The translations under genes were made by a program, and so were the position numbers. DNA of 56,169 bases from Nitrososphaerales archaeon (GTDB lineage: Archaea > Thermoproteota > Nitrososphaeria > Nitrososphaerales > CADDZS01). Shown piece by piece: positions 16,053 through 25,202 of the stretch (the stretch's first letter is position 1; each line of letters opens with the position of its first letter). The notes under the pieces are model-generated. The model saw nothing but the letters and a program-made list of their open reading frames with translations, was not told where the DNA came from and ran no database searches. The DNA is taken from NCBI GenBank assembly GCA_030037995.1, contig JASHPQ010000134.1:1-56169 (forward strand), read 5' to 3'.

Positions 16053-17076
16053 GGACGTATCTGCCCATGACGGTTCCGGTTTTCAAGCCCTCCAGCGCAT
16101 CATTTGCATCCGCCAGAGAAATTTTTTTCTTATGAGATTTTATCGCCCCGCTCTTTACGAGGTCAACAGTCTCTGCCAGCTCGTTGAAAGTCGCGTAATT
16201 GCTTCCGATCAGCTGGTACTGCCAGACCGTCGTTTCAAAAGTAGGCAAAGAGAGTTTGTCACCCTCCATTCCCACCTCAATGATAGCCCCGCCGTTTTCC
16301 AGAGAACGGGCGATGTTCATGGTGGACTCTTCCCTGCCCACGAAATCAATCGCCGCAGAAGCTCCCAGTCCCTTGCTTTCCTGATTGACGATCTCCTTGA
16401 GTTTTTCCGGAAGAACCGCTTTCTTAGCGCCCAGTTCGACCGCCCAGTCGAGTTTCTCCTTTTTCCTTGAGACGGCGACGATCCTAGAGGTTGGAAATAG
16501 AATCCTCAGGAACTGGATTCCATAGCTTGCGAGACCTCCAACACCGTAGGCAATAACCACTGAATCTGGACGAAGGAAAGGGATTGCCTTTTTGACTGCC
16601 GAATAAGACGTCACGCCGGCATCGGCCAGGGGAGCCGCATCCACTGGATCCAGGCCGTCGAGTTTGTAAAGAAACCTGAAACTGGGGACCAGCATGAATT
16701 CGGCGTATCCGCCGAAATAGTATGACTGTCCCGGTATTCTCTGGTTAGGGCATAGCATGTATTTTCCCTCCCAACAGTATCTACAAAGCAGATCTCCCCA
16801 GACAGCATAGACCAGTACCCGATCGTTCGCTTTGAAATCCGACGGGACCCTTTCCCCGACGGAGTAAACGTAACCTGCATTCTCGTGGCCGAGAACGAAC
16901 GGAAGGCTAAATCCCGGCCTGGGTTCTTTTCCTTCGATGAGTCGAAGGTCTGTCCGACACATACCTGCGCCTCCAACTTTGATTACCACTTCCTCGCCCT
17001 GAGGCTTCTTTACGTCGATCACGAGTGGCTTCAAAGGCTGGCCTTTCCCGGTAACTGCCATCGCTTTACACTTCAT
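16042..17076 (-). CDS. zinc-dependent alcohol dehydrogenase (MDR family)
   Basis: Medium-chain NAD(P)-dependent alcohol/polyol dehydrogenase. Catalytic zinc ligands are Cys40 and the GHE pair His64-Glu65; the structural zinc lobe has Cys98, Cys101 and Cys109, with Asp95 where the first Cys usually stands, a substitution tolerated in some archaeal ADHs that use an acidic ligand. A nucleotide-binding GVGGLASYG segment is near 170. I prefer the ATG at 17076; a TTG at 17109 that abuts the rhmD stop codon is the alternative. Second gene of a tight operon after L-rhamnonate dehydratase; oxidation or reduction of lactaldehyde released from the deoxy sugar acid is a sensible role, by inference. Confidence 0.85.
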   Translation of the reverse strand: MKCKAMAVTGKGQPLKPLVIDVKKPQGEEVVIKVGGAGMCRTDLRLIEGKEPRPGFSLPFVLGHENAGYVYSVGERVPSDFKANDRVLVYAVWGDLLCRYCWEGKYMLCPNQRIPGQSYYFGGYAEFMLVPSFRFLYKLDGLDPVDAAPLADAGVTSYSAVKKAIPFLRPDSVVIAYGVGGLASYGIQFLRILFPTSRIVAVSRKKEKLDWAVELGAKKAVLPEKLKEIVNQESKGLGASAAIDFVGREESTMNIARSLENGGAIIEVGMEGDKLSLPTFETTVWQYQLIGSNYATFNELAETVDLVKSGAIKSHKKKISLADANDALEGLKTGTVMGRYVLVP

Positions 17077-17109
17077 TGGAAAAGTTCTCACCTGGAATTC
17101 TGTTACCAA

Positions 17110-18306
17110 TCACAGGGCCTTCATGCGCTCCAGAGGGAGGGCACGATTTAGCTCGACTCCGAACCCCGGTTTGGTGGGGAGGCGTAACTTTCCATTATGG
17201 GGTACAGGCTCATCCAAGAGAAGAGGGTGAAGCATGGGCACAACCGACGCAGCATCTGGCGCCATCATCAAAAATTCCGTGAAGGGACTGTTGTGCCGAG
17301 TGATTACGAAATGATAACTGTACACGCTGGACGCATGAGGGACGGTCAACACTTCGTGGGCATCGGCAAGCGCAGAAATTCGGAGAAGTTCCGTGAGACC
17401 ACCGCACCACCCCACGTCCGGTTGAATGATATCTGCGCACTTCCAGTCCAGTAGCATCCGAAAGCCGTAGCGGGTCGCCTCGTGTTCGCCGGTGGTCACA
17501 AGGACATCAGGAGGAACGGATTTCTTCAGCTCTCGATACGACCAGTAGTCGTCCGGAATGAAGCATTCTTCAATCCACCTCAAGCGCGACGGCCGCAGTG
17601 CGTTGACTAGGCGCTTTGCATACGGAAGGTCGAGACTCATCCAGCAATCGTACATCAACCAAAAGTCATCACCGACTTTTTCTCGCATCCTTGCGAAACT
17701 ATCGACATTTTCTTTGAAACCATCATCGCCGCTTGCGGGGCCAAATCGAAGTGGCAGTTTCCCTCCGATAAATCCAATCTCTTTTGCGAGATCTGGTCTC
17801 GGGCCGGTTGCATAGAACTTGATCTCATCTCTAACTCTCCCGCCGATAAGGTCGTACACCGGTTCACTTCGCACCCGTCCTAAAAGATCCCAGAGAGCCA
17901 GATCTACGGCTGAAATGGCATTGAGGGCGATCCCTTTTCGTCCGTAATATTGGGTCGATCTGAACATCTGATCCCAGATGAGTTCGATCTGAGTGACACT
18001 TTTTCCTTTGATGAACCTTGAAAGATGATTCTCTATGATCCACGCCGCCGGGACTCCGCCGGTGCTCACACCGAAGCCTACCGTTCCGTCGCTGGCTTCC
18101 ACTTCGACGACTACAGTCCCAAGAACATCTATGCCCCAGGACTTGCGCGAGTTCCTGTACTCTACATACCTGGACATTGGAGTCGCTATCTGGCCCACTA
18201 TCCAGTGGCTCTGATCCTGGGCGTGATAATCTCCGCCAGCCTGCGACAGCGTGAACGCTCTAACATCGACGATCTTCTTTTCACTTCTAGAAGACTCCAA
18301 GATCAA
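17110..18306 (-). CDS. rhmD: L-rhamnonate dehydratase
   Basis: Enolase-superfamily dehydratase turning L-rhamnonate into 2-keto-3-deoxy-L-rhamnonate. The match to the RhmD subgroup is strong: GGKLPLRFGP (181-190), VGDDFWLMYDCWMSLD (211-226), RWIEECFIPDDYWSYREL, TTGEHEATRYGFRMLLD, ADIIQPDVGWCGGLTEL and VPHASSVYSYHF. Metal ligands Asp220, Glu246 and Glu274, base pair Asp297-His324. Length 398 residues is normal. TTG start; a TATA-like region lies about 40 bases upstream in the divergent intergenic stretch. Heads an operon with an alcohol dehydrogenase and a degenerate MBL protein. Activity on related acids (L-mannonate, L-lyxonate) is possible. Confidence 0.86.
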   Translation of the reverse strand: MILESSRSEKKIVDVRAFTLSQAGGDYHAQDQSHWIVGQIATPMSRYVEYRNSRKSWGIDVLGTVVVEVEASDGTVGFGVSTGGVPAAWIIENHLSRFIKGKSVTQIELIWDQMFRSTQYYGRKGIALNAISAVDLALWDLLGRVRSEPVYDLIGGRVRDEIKFYATGPRPDLAKEIGFIGGKLPLRFGPASGDDGFKENVDSFARMREKVGDDFWLMYDCWMSLDLPYAKRLVNALRPSRLRWIEECFIPDDYWSYRELKKSVPPDVLVTTGEHEATRYGFRMLLDWKCADIIQPDVGWCGGLTELLRISALADAHEVLTVPHASSVYSYHFVITRHNSPFTEFLMMAPDAASVVPMLHPLLLDEPVPHNGKLRLPTKPGFGVELNRALPLERMKAL

Positions 18307-18410
18307 TCCACTTCAGTCGCAGAAGCCTTGGAAGATTACGTTGTTAAAAAGTACTATAGCAAGCTGTAAAGTCAATACACCGGGCATGCCAGACAACTAA
18401 ACTTGAAAAT

Positions 18411-18418
18411 AATATAAC
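18411..18418 (+). promoter_or_regulatory. TATA-like box for sugar-acid dehydratase
   Basis: AATATAAC about 38 bases before the ATG at 18453 predicts transcription from near 18440, a leader of roughly a dozen bases, and supports the ATG over the TTG at 18438. Confidence 0.4.
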
Positions 18419-18452
18419 AACGAACGTCCCTCTGTCTTTGCGACATCTACCG

Positions 18453-19610
18453 ATGAAAATTACAGAGTTAGAGACTTACGTGATCGGTAATCCCTGGAAA
18501 CGCTGGGTGTTTGTAAAGCTTCTAACCAGCAACGGGATGTATGGAATTTCTGAAGCCACTCTTTACCAAGAGAGTGCTGCCGTAGTTTCGGAATTGAACG
18601 AAAAGAGGGCGTTCTTTATCGGAAAAGACCCCATGCGGATTGAGGCTATCTGGTCTGACTGGTACCGTGATTCTTTTGCGAGGAATAGCTCCGCCGTGAG
18701 CATCACGGCTCTGAGCGCCGTGGAAGTGGCCTGCTGGGATTTGGTGGGCAAGGAACTGGGTTGCCCGATCTACACGCTTCTGGGCGGAGCTATCAGAAAT
18801 CGGGTCAAGATATATGCAAACGGCTGGTACACGTATGTGACATCACCAGAAGACTTCGCCGCAAAAGCATCTAAAGTGGTGGAAATGGGTTATAGAGCCC
18901 TAAAGTTCGATCCATTTGGTACAAGCTACATGAGTGTCGATCACGTTCAGATTAATTGCGCTATCAAGAAAATCCAAGCAGTCAGGGAGGCAGTCGGAGA
19001 TGATGTCGATCTTCTGGTTGAAGGGCACGGACGCTTCACTCCGGAATCTGCTATTCGAATCGCAAAGCTGATGGAACCTTTCCATCCCAGGTGGTTCGAA
19101 GAACCGGTTCCTCCGGAAGATCTCGAGGCACTTCTCGGCGTAAAGAACAAAACAATGATCCCGATTGCCACCGGGGAAAGGCTGGTCACGAAGTACGCCT
19201 TTGCGCCGCTCCTAGATCGGCATGCAGTTGATATAATTCAGCCTGACATCGTAAACACTGGAGGTATCCTCGAAGCAAAAAAGATCAGTGCGATGGCTGA
19301 ATCGCATTATGTAACAGTCGCGCCGCATCAGGCAGAAGGGCCGCTCGCTACCGCCACCTGTCTTCAGCTCGACGCATGCATTCCTAATTTTGAGATCCAG
19401 GAAAGTTTCGATGAATTTGACGTCGGTTGGCGGAGGGAATTACTTACTTCGGAGTATCAGATAACGGACGGCCAAATGTCAATTCCTGATAGACCGGGGC
19501 TCGGGATAGATCTGAACATGAAGGCAGTCGGGACGCACTTGGCCAAGGAGGTCACGGATTTCAATATCTTCAATGAGGGATGGGAGAACAGGAATCTGCG
19601 AAACTCATAG
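18453..19610 (+). CDS. sugar-acid dehydratase of the galactonate/gluconate dehydratase type
   Basis: Enolase-superfamily enzyme, 385 residues from the ATG at 18453. Features: ALKFDPFG with Lys151, LLVEGHGRFTP with Glu190, RWFEEPVPPED with Glu216, PIATGERL with Glu242, IIQPDIVNTGG with Asp264 and the general base His292 in VAPHQAEGP. The V-E-G-H-G-R-F and A-P-H motifs are those of D-galactonate/D-gluconate/D-arabinonate-type dehydratases rather than mandelate racemase. Product would be a 2-keto-3-deoxy acid. Divergently transcribed from rhmD. Exact substrate uncertain. Confidence 0.85.
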   Translation: MKITELETYVIGNPWKRWVFVKLLTSNGMYGISEATLYQESAAVVSELNEKRAFFIGKDPMRIEAIWSDWYRDSFARNSSAVSITALSAVEVACWDLVGKELGCPIYTLLGGAIRNRVKIYANGWYTYVTSPEDFAAKASKVVEMGYRALKFDPFGTSYMSVDHVQINCAIKKIQAVREAVGDDVDLLVEGHGRFTPESAIRIAKLMEPFHPRWFEEPVPPEDLEALLGVKNKTMIPIATGERLVTKYAFAPLLDRHAVDIIQPDIVNTGGILEAKKISAMAESHYVTVAPHQAEGPLATATCLQLDACIPNFEIQESFDEFDVGWRRELLTSEYQITDGQMSIPDRPGLGIDLNMKAVGTHLAKEVTDFNIFNEGWENRNLRNS

Positions 19611-19664
19611 GAGCATCCAAAAACACGAGCCGTTAGCTCCAGCGGACCGTGAAATGCCCCGGCT

Positions 19665-20672
19665 TTACTTCTTGCTTGGATTCTTGAAGTAAGGGATAAC
19701 TTTTGTCCTAAAAAGCTCGAAAAACTCCTGCTGAGCAGGACTCACGTTCATGACATGGACGGCATTGAAACCCATTTTTGCCTGCCGCTCTATAATTCGA
19801 ATGAACGGTTCGTACCCAGTACCTATTACCCATGCGTCTTCAATTTCTTTATCACGGAGGAGAGATCCCAGGTGTTCGATTTCTCTGGGATCAGATATTT
19901 CCTCCCGGTAGACCTCAATTGGTATACTCCCGGCCCATGGTCTGATAGCCTTGATTGCTTTTTCATGATCTTGGGCGTATGACATTCCGATCTCGATATC
20001 CTTGAAGACGTCATCGAACGATCTATGGGATTGCTCTAACCCCCTGACAAACGCAGGGAAAACCACATCTCTGATCTTCTCTTCAGGAGCATTTAGAGTC
20101 AGAAATCGATCGCATAAGCGTCCCGCTATTTCAGCCATCTTGGGCCCGCTTGCGCCAACATAAATTGGAATATACCCTTTTGGTGGCGTGTAAAGCCGAG
20201 CCCTTTTCAGACCATAGTATCTACCGCGAAAATCAACAAATTCTCCCGACCATAGCTGTCGTATGACAGATATTGCTTCTTCCAGCCTAGCAGTTCTTTC
20301 GGCAAAACTTGGCCAAGGGTATCCTAACGGAACCTCGTTTAGAGCTTCCCCGATCCCAAGAGAAAGAAATATGCGATCTGTGCCAAGATTGTCGAGGGTG
20401 GCGAATGCTTGAGCCACGATCCCAGGATGATATCTTAAGGTAGGACAGGTGAGCCCGGTTCCTAGCTTGACTTGTTTAGTTATTTGGCTGGCTGCCGCCA
20501 ACCAAGCCCAAGCGAAGACTCCCGCAGAGTTGTCATTGAACCAAGGATGAAAATGATCGCTAACCCAGACTGAATCGAAGCCTGACTTTTCTGCTAATTT
20601 AGCTTGTTCCAACGCGCCCTCGGGCTGGAATTGCTCGAGTGGCACCTGATATCCTATTTGCAAATCTTTCAT
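19665..20672 (-). CDS. LLM-class F420-dependent oxidoreductase (glucose-6-phosphate dehydrogenase-like)
   Basis: Luciferase-like TIM-barrel oxidoreductase probably using coenzyme F420. It carries FDSVWVSDHFHPW (about 33-45), TGLTCPTLRYHPGIVAQAFATL near 78 and LSLGIGEALNEVP near 105, the hallmarks of F420-dependent glucose-6-phosphate dehydrogenase and related hydroxymycolic or sugar dehydrogenases. His of SDHFH is the likely catalytic residue. I use the ATG at 20672; a TTG at 20678 would add two residues. About 335 residues, full length. Convergent with the sugar-acid dehydratase. The substrate may be a sugar or alcohol. Confidence 0.82.
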   Translation of the reverse strand: MKDLQIGYQVPLEQFQPEGALEQAKLAEKSGFDSVWVSDHFHPWFNDNSAGVFAWAWLAAASQITKQVKLGTGLTCPTLRYHPGIVAQAFATLDNLGTDRIFLSLGIGEALNEVPLGYPWPSFAERTARLEEAISVIRQLWSGEFVDFRGRYYGLKRARLYTPPKGYIPIYVGASGPKMAEIAGRLCDRFLTLNAPEEKIRDVVFPAFVRGLEQSHRSFDDVFKDIEIGMSYAQDHEKAIKAIRPWAGSIPIEVYREEISDPREIEHLGSLLRDKEIEDAWVIGTGYEPFIRIIERQAKMGFNAVHVMNVSPAQQEFFELFRTKVIPYFKNPSKK

Positions 20673-20898
20673 CACCAAGGAAATACGAACTTCGAATAAG
20701 ATTTGAGATCATAAACTTGCCTCTTGTCTTGATCGTGTAATCTTTTTTGAAACAGGGCATCATTGAAAATGCAGCAGAGGTGTAATAGATGGTGAATAGC
20801 CCTGGAACATTGGGTTTCGGCCGCATAAGTCCACACGCCCTAACGCGCAAGGGTGATAACGATTAATGTCGTTATACGAAAGTCACACTGTAACAAAG
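20673..20898. other. intergenic region between oxidoreductase and solute-binding protein
   Basis: Divergent promoter stretch with no supportable gene. It ends with the TATA-like box of the solute-binding protein. Confidence 0.4.
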
Positions 20899-20907
20899 CA
20901 TAAATAG
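20899..20907 (+). promoter_or_regulatory. TATA-like box for solute-binding protein
   Basis: CATAAATAG lies about 37 bases before the TTG at 20940, giving a predicted leader of about ten bases. Confidence 0.4.
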
Positions 20908-20939
20908 AAAACCTGCAAACCAAGCTCCGACATTCTTTT

Positions 20940-22901
20940 TTGATTCGTAGTCAGAGGTCTTCAAAGAGCTCCATATCAAGAGCGATTCTCGTGGTTGTTA
21001 TCGTGGTGATCATTGTAATCGCGGGGATAGCGGCGGTTTATGCAGCGACTCTTTCGAAAACAGCAAGTACTATGACTACGACATCAAGTACATCCTCGAC
21101 CAGCGCCACGAGCTCGTCCAGTGTCGTGTCCTCTTCCAGCAGCTCGGTGAGCAGCAGTTCTTCCTCCCTCACCAACGGCACGCTTGTGCTTGACGATGCT
21201 TTTTGGCCCGTCGACGACTTCAATCAACTTTGGTCGTGGGCCGGGGTGCCCTATCCGGCTTGGGGGCTTTACAGCGTCTACCAGACCTTGGTAAACATCA
21301 ATGAGAGCGAGGAATATAATTCTGGCGTGATTCAGTACTTGCCTGGTCTGGCAGATAACTGGACAGTCTCAGGAAACGGAACGGTCTATACGTTCAACCT
21401 GAGAAGCGGCATCAGTTTCTCGAACGGCGACCCCTTCAACGCCTATCAGGTGTGGACACAAATGTATCTGCTGTACTACCTCTCGGGGAATAGCTCAGAT
21501 TGGCTGGTGTCGTACGACGTCCTGAACATGTCGCTGTCGAACTTTGGACCGGCTACGCTTTCCCTTCTCAAGCAGTCCAGTGTCACTAACCCTAGTCCAG
21601 CAGCGCTGAGCATCATGGAGAACAGCTCGTGGCCCATCTATGTGACCGGGCCGAATCAAATAGTATTCAGACTCCAGGCTCCGTTCCAGTATTTTCTCGG
21701 ATTGTTGTTAGTGCAGGCCGCTCAACTTTTCGACTCGCAGTACGTGTTTGATAACGGAGGACCGGGAAACTCCACCTCGATCAATACTTACTTTAATACA
21801 AACCCGATTCCTGGCACTGGACCATATGAGGTAGAGCATGTTGCCGAGGGCTCGTATATTCTCTACACGCAGAATCCCTCATACTGGGGGAAGAATCTCA
21901 CCGCCCAGCAGATTCAGGCTAACCCATTTTTCGATCCCGGGCACGCCAAAAATATTGTCATTTACTACAAGTCGGATGACCTCGCGCGATTTACGGATCT
22001 GTCAACGGGAGCCGCTCAGATAGCGATCATAGAGTCCGAAGATTGGAGCTCCATCATCAACAATCCATCGACGTACTCGTACTATCACGTACCAAAGTAT
22101 TCTGCGCTCGAGGCGCTGTTTTCGCTGGATACCAACTTGTATCCCACCAACATCACGGATGTGAGGCTAGCGATCGTCCACGCGATCAATTACACCGATT
22201 TGATCGACAAGGCATTTCTGGGACAGGGTCAGGAACTGGTCCCGCCGGAATACCCGATTTACAGTCAGTACTACAATCTGGCGAATCTTCAACCATATCA
22301 ATACAACCTGACTCTGGCAAAGCAATATTTGGCCAACGCGAGTATCACGCACATGCCCACTATAACGTACTATGGTTCCAGCACGACCGTCTGGCAGGGG
22401 ATTGCCGGCCAGGTTATAGAGGCAGATCTCGCGCAGATTGGGATCACTGTTTCTATCATTCTGCAACCCTACGCGCAGTGTGAAGCCCAACAGGGAGGGT
22501 ATGCGTTCAATCAAGCCCTGAATGCTTCCAATTCCTATAATATTGAGCTCCCTGGTTGCGGTCCCTGGGGGCCGAGCGAGCTTACTCCGGCGGACGCATG
22601 GGTGGACTTTGCGAGCAATCGTTCCGGGATTGGCAACACGGCAGTGTACTCCAACCCTGTGGTCGAGAAGGGCATTAACGCCTTTTTCGATAGTGAGAAC
22701 ACTACCTACATTCAATCCCAGATGAAACAAGCCCAGATTCAGATTTACAATGACGCGCCCCTGATTACCATCGGGCTTGGACTGTGGATCGTGGACGGCT
22801 CTCTGGCTTGGAAGAATGGGGTCATCAACAGCTTTCTCGTAGATCCGCTGACCACGGGCACGGACACTATGCCGATCCTCAACACCATCACGCTGGGCTG
22901 A
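20940..22901 (+). CDS. ABC transporter solute-binding protein, family 5
   Basis: Complete extracellular binding protein of 653 residues, paralogue of the truncated gene at the window start. A basic head (R3-R14) precedes one hydrophobic membrane segment (about 15-36), then a low-complexity Ser/Thr tether (39-78) and the SBP_bac_5 domain, with FSNGDPFNAYQVW near 160. The tether with many hydroxyl residues is a typical archaeal glycosylated linker holding the receptor over the cell surface. TTG start supported by the TATA-like box 37 bases upstream. No permease or ATPase adjoins it, so it must share a transporter encoded elsewhere. Ligand: peptide or oligosaccharide. Confidence 0.88.
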   Translation: MIRSQRSSKSSISRAILVVVIVVIIVIAGIAAVYAATLSKTASTMTTTSSTSSTSATSSSSVVSSSSSSVSSSSSSLTNGTLVLDDAFWPVDDFNQLWSWAGVPYPAWGLYSVYQTLVNINESEEYNSGVIQYLPGLADNWTVSGNGTVYTFNLRSGISFSNGDPFNAYQVWTQMYLLYYLSGNSSDWLVSYDVLNMSLSNFGPATLSLLKQSSVTNPSPAALSIMENSSWPIYVTGPNQIVFRLQAPFQYFLGLLLVQAAQLFDSQYVFDNGGPGNSTSINTYFNTNPIPGTGPYEVEHVAEGSYILYTQNPSYWGKNLTAQQIQANPFFDPGHAKNIVIYYKSDDLARFTDLSTGAAQIAIIESEDWSSIINNPSTYSYYHVPKYSALEALFSLDTNLYPTNITDVRLAIVHAINYTDLIDKAFLGQGQELVPPEYPIYSQYYNLANLQPYQYNLTLAKQYLANASITHMPTITYYGSSTTVWQGIAGQVIEADLAQIGITVSIILQPYAQCEAQQGGYAFNQALNASNSYNIELPGCGPWGPSELTPADAWVDFASNRSGIGNTAVYSNPVVEKGINAFFDSENTTYIQSQMKQAQIQIYNDAPLITIGLGLWIVDGSLAWKNGVINSFLVDPLTTGTDTMPILNTITLG

Positions 22902-23294
22902 CACGTCCATCTCATTGTTAAAAGGAAGGGCCCCTTGGGCTTGCTTGCACGCGCGGCCTTGCTTTAGTCATTGACCTAGGGCCCCCTCGGAGGCAACGCA
23001 TGCGGGGGCGAGCAATTGTAATTTGATGGATCCATTGAATCGGTTTGGCTTTTGTTTTCCGCGCTTTACTTCATATAGCAAATTCCCCCGCGATCGCGCA
23101 ACCCTGCAATTTTTCGTACAGAAGGGCTTGAAACTAGCTCTGTTGGGATTGGTATCGGACGAATCGAATTCCCATTCCAAGAGGGAGGACATTACAGTCC
23201 ATGCATTATCTTAGTTGGAAAGTTCGTTTGTCCGTCGTGGTAATTCTTAGAAATGTAGAATTACGTGTGAAGCGTTCGGGATAACTTCGGTGCC
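22902..23294. other. gene-free stretch holding repeat copy 1
   Basis: Nothing besides the dispersed repeat. Open frames across it on both strands are explained by the repeat and have no recognisable family. Confidence 0.5.
22975..23144 (+). repeat. dispersed inverted repeat, copy 1
   Basis: About 170 bp matching, in reverse complement, 52017-52190. The outer 63 bases (22975-23037, starting CCTAGGGCCCCCTCGG) differ from copy 2 at only a few positions; the middle 35 bases are unlike; the inner part (about 23073-23144) is again clearly similar, including TTCCCCGCGATCGCGCA-type sequence with minor differences. Both copies keep one reading frame containing S-K-F-P-R-D-R-A followed by LQF-x-VQ. 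I see no transposase. Nature unknown. Confidence 0.8.
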
Positions 23295-24251
23295 GTGAAT
23301 GGAGCAGAGACGGATTTGAATACCAAGAGAATGAGCTTGAAAGAATTTGATACCTTGTTTCACGAAGTATGCAATTGGGGCCGGTGGGGATCTGCTGACG
23401 AAAGAGGAACGTTGCACTTTCTAACGCCTGAGATCGTAGCGAGGGCTGCCAAGCTGATTCAGATTGGTAAGTCTATCTCGATGGCAAGGCCCATCGATAC
23501 CGTTGCCTCTGCGGACAATCCAGGCCCTGCGATTCATCACATGACACGTGGTTACGATATAGGTGGTGCTGACGGAGACCCTGTGCAATTTGTATCCGAT
23601 TATCTCGGATGCGCGTGTCACGGGTGCGCGCACAGCCACTTCGATGCTCTATGCCATGTCGCCTACAAAGGCAGGTTGTACAATGATCGTCCGTTAAGCG
23701 CGGTGACCTCGCAAGGCGCCAAATTAATGGACATAACCCAGTACAGTCAGGGAATCGCTGGAAGAGGAGTACTCCTCGATATACCGAGACTGAGAAAGGT
23801 CAAGTGGCTTGAGCCAGGCGATGGAGTGACGGCTGAAGAACTGGAGGAGGCGGAAAAATCAGAAGGAGTGAAATTAGAAGAGGGAGACATTTTCGTCTTT
23901 CGAGTGGGGCATTATAGGCGAAAGCTGGAGTTGGGTCCCTGGGATGTCGAAAGCGAGGGCAGAGCCGGCCTGCATCCTACCGCGATGAAGTTGCTTCACG
24001 AGAGGAAGATTTCGGCGTTCTTTCCTGATGGGGATGGCGAGATCATACCCAGCCCTGTCGATGCAATCGCCGATCCCGTGCACGCATTGCAGATCGCTTC
24101 CATGGGGCTTGCGTGCGCCGACAGTCTGCAGCTCGAAGAGCTTTCGAAAGAGTGCGAACATCAGGGTAGGTGGGAATTCATGGCAGTCGTCTCGCCTTTG
24201 AGACTTCAGGGCGGCACAGGATCATTGGTTAACCCACTAGCCATATTCTGA
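23295..24251 (+). CDS. cyclase family protein (second copy)
   Basis: A 318-residue member of the kynurenine formamidase/cyclase family, of the longer subgroup with an N-terminal extension reading CNWGRWGSADERGTLHFLTP (26-45). The metal motif is His115-Phe-Asp117-x3-His121 within a Cys-rich stretch (GCACHGCAHSHFDALCH, 105-121). Compared with the paralogue at 3813, which has H-S-G-T-H-I-D, the G-T is replaced by H-S. GTG start. A T-rich tract at 24274-24285 follows. Hydrolysis of a lactone or cyclic amide is the likely chemistry. Confidence 0.8.
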   Translation: MNGAETDLNTKRMSLKEFDTLFHEVCNWGRWGSADERGTLHFLTPEIVARAAKLIQIGKSISMARPIDTVASADNPGPAIHHMTRGYDIGGADGDPVQFVSDYLGCACHGCAHSHFDALCHVAYKGRLYNDRPLSAVTSQGAKLMDITQYSQGIAGRGVLLDIPRLRKVKWLEPGDGVTAEELEEAEKSEGVKLEEGDIFVFRVGHYRRKLELGPWDVESEGRAGLHPTAMKLLHERKISAFFPDGDGEIIPSPVDAIADPVHALQIASMGLACADSLQLEELSKECEHQGRWEFMAVVSPLRLQGGTGSLVNPLAIF

Positions 24252-24270
24252 CTCAATTGGTTAGTAGAGT

Positions 24271-24286
24271 CCAATTTTTCTTTTTG
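24271..24286 (+). terminator. T-rich terminator after cyclase
   Basis: ATTTTTCTTTTT directly behind the cyclase gene, in a convergent intergenic space; a typical archaeal intrinsic terminator. Confidence 0.5.
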
Positions 24287-24338
24287 CTATGTAGCTCCCT
24301 AAATTAAAAGCCATATTCGTTCCGAAAGGAGCTCAAAA

Positions 24339-25091
24339 TTACTGATGCATTCCCCTCCCACCCGTAACCAGCATCAGCTCCCCCGTTATAAAATCTGACA
24401 GATCTGATGCTAGAAAAAGCGCTGCGTTAGCCACGTCTTCAACGACGCCTAACCTCTTCAGCGGTGTTTCCTCAATCAAGGCTTTGATTGCTTCCGAATC
24501 TCTGAATGCATTCATATCAGTTTGAATTGCCCCCGGGCAAATCGCGTTTACATTAACGTAGGGGCCGAGGCGAAGAGCTAGAGCTTTTGTCAATCCGTTG
24601 ACGCCGGCTTTAGAGGAGACGTACTCAGCAAAGCGCATCGCGGACGGGTGGTACATTCCCGAGTTAGATGATATGTTGATGATTTTTCCCTTCTGTTGTC
24701 TCAGCATGATTGGAGCAACCTCCTTCGAACAGAGGTAAGTTCCTTTGAGATTAACATCGATCGTTTCATCCCACATTTCTTCCGAGTGTTCAAAGAGATC
24801 AACGGCGTAGTGAATTCCGGCATTGTTCACCAAAATATCGATGCGTCCCCAGGTACTCATCGTGTCCTTGACGATCTGTCTGACGTCTTCAATCCTTGAA
24901 ACATTACCCTTCACGAGAATTCCTCTCCCGCCATTCCCTTCAATCTCCTTCAACAAAGAAGACGCGTCTTGCAGGGAATTGTTGTAGTTAATTGTTACAT
25001 TAGCTCCTTCGCTGCTAAATTTTTTTGCAATCGCCCTGCCGATTCCCCGACTAGCGCCGGTAACGATGGCCGTTCTACTTTCCAAAAGCAT
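24339..25091 (-). CDS. SDR-family oxidoreductase
   Basis: Classical short-chain dehydrogenase of 250 residues. TGASRGIG (11-18) binds the NAD(P), NNAG is at 89-92, Asn114 and the catalytic Ser142, Tyr157 and Lys161 (YVSSK) are all present, and the C-terminal G-E-L-M-L-V-T-G-G is typical. ATG start. Head-to-head spacing of about 110 bases separates it from the VOC gene upstream on the same strand. In a sugar-acid context it could oxidise 2-keto-3-deoxy-L-rhamnonate at C4, the step before an FAH-type hydrolase, but 3-oxoacyl reductase or glucose dehydrogenase roles are equally possible from sequence. Confidence 0.88.
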   Translation of the reverse strand: MLLESRTAIVTGASRGIGRAIAKKFSSEGANVTINYNNSLQDASSLLKEIEGNGGRGILVKGNVSRIEDVRQIVKDTMSTWGRIDILVNNAGIHYAVDLFEHSEEMWDETIDVNLKGTYLCSKEVAPIMLRQQKGKIINISSNSGMYHPSAMRFAEYVSSKAGVNGLTKALALRLGPYVNVNAICPGAIQTDMNAFRDSEAIKALIEETPLKRLGVVEDVANAALFLASDLSDFITGELMLVTGGRGMHQ

Positions 25092-25202
25092 AATTTGCTA
25101 ATCCAGTGGATTCTCGAAAGTGTTAATGAGGTTGTGCCTCAACGTGGGCCAATTTGTATTTTTATCCGAGTTCTTGCATCATCTAAGGGTACTGAATACG
25201 TC

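Noticed and set aside
22968-23214. Open frames on both strands across the first repeat
   Set aside because: They follow the repeat, have no family, and copy 2 has stop codons in the equivalent frames.
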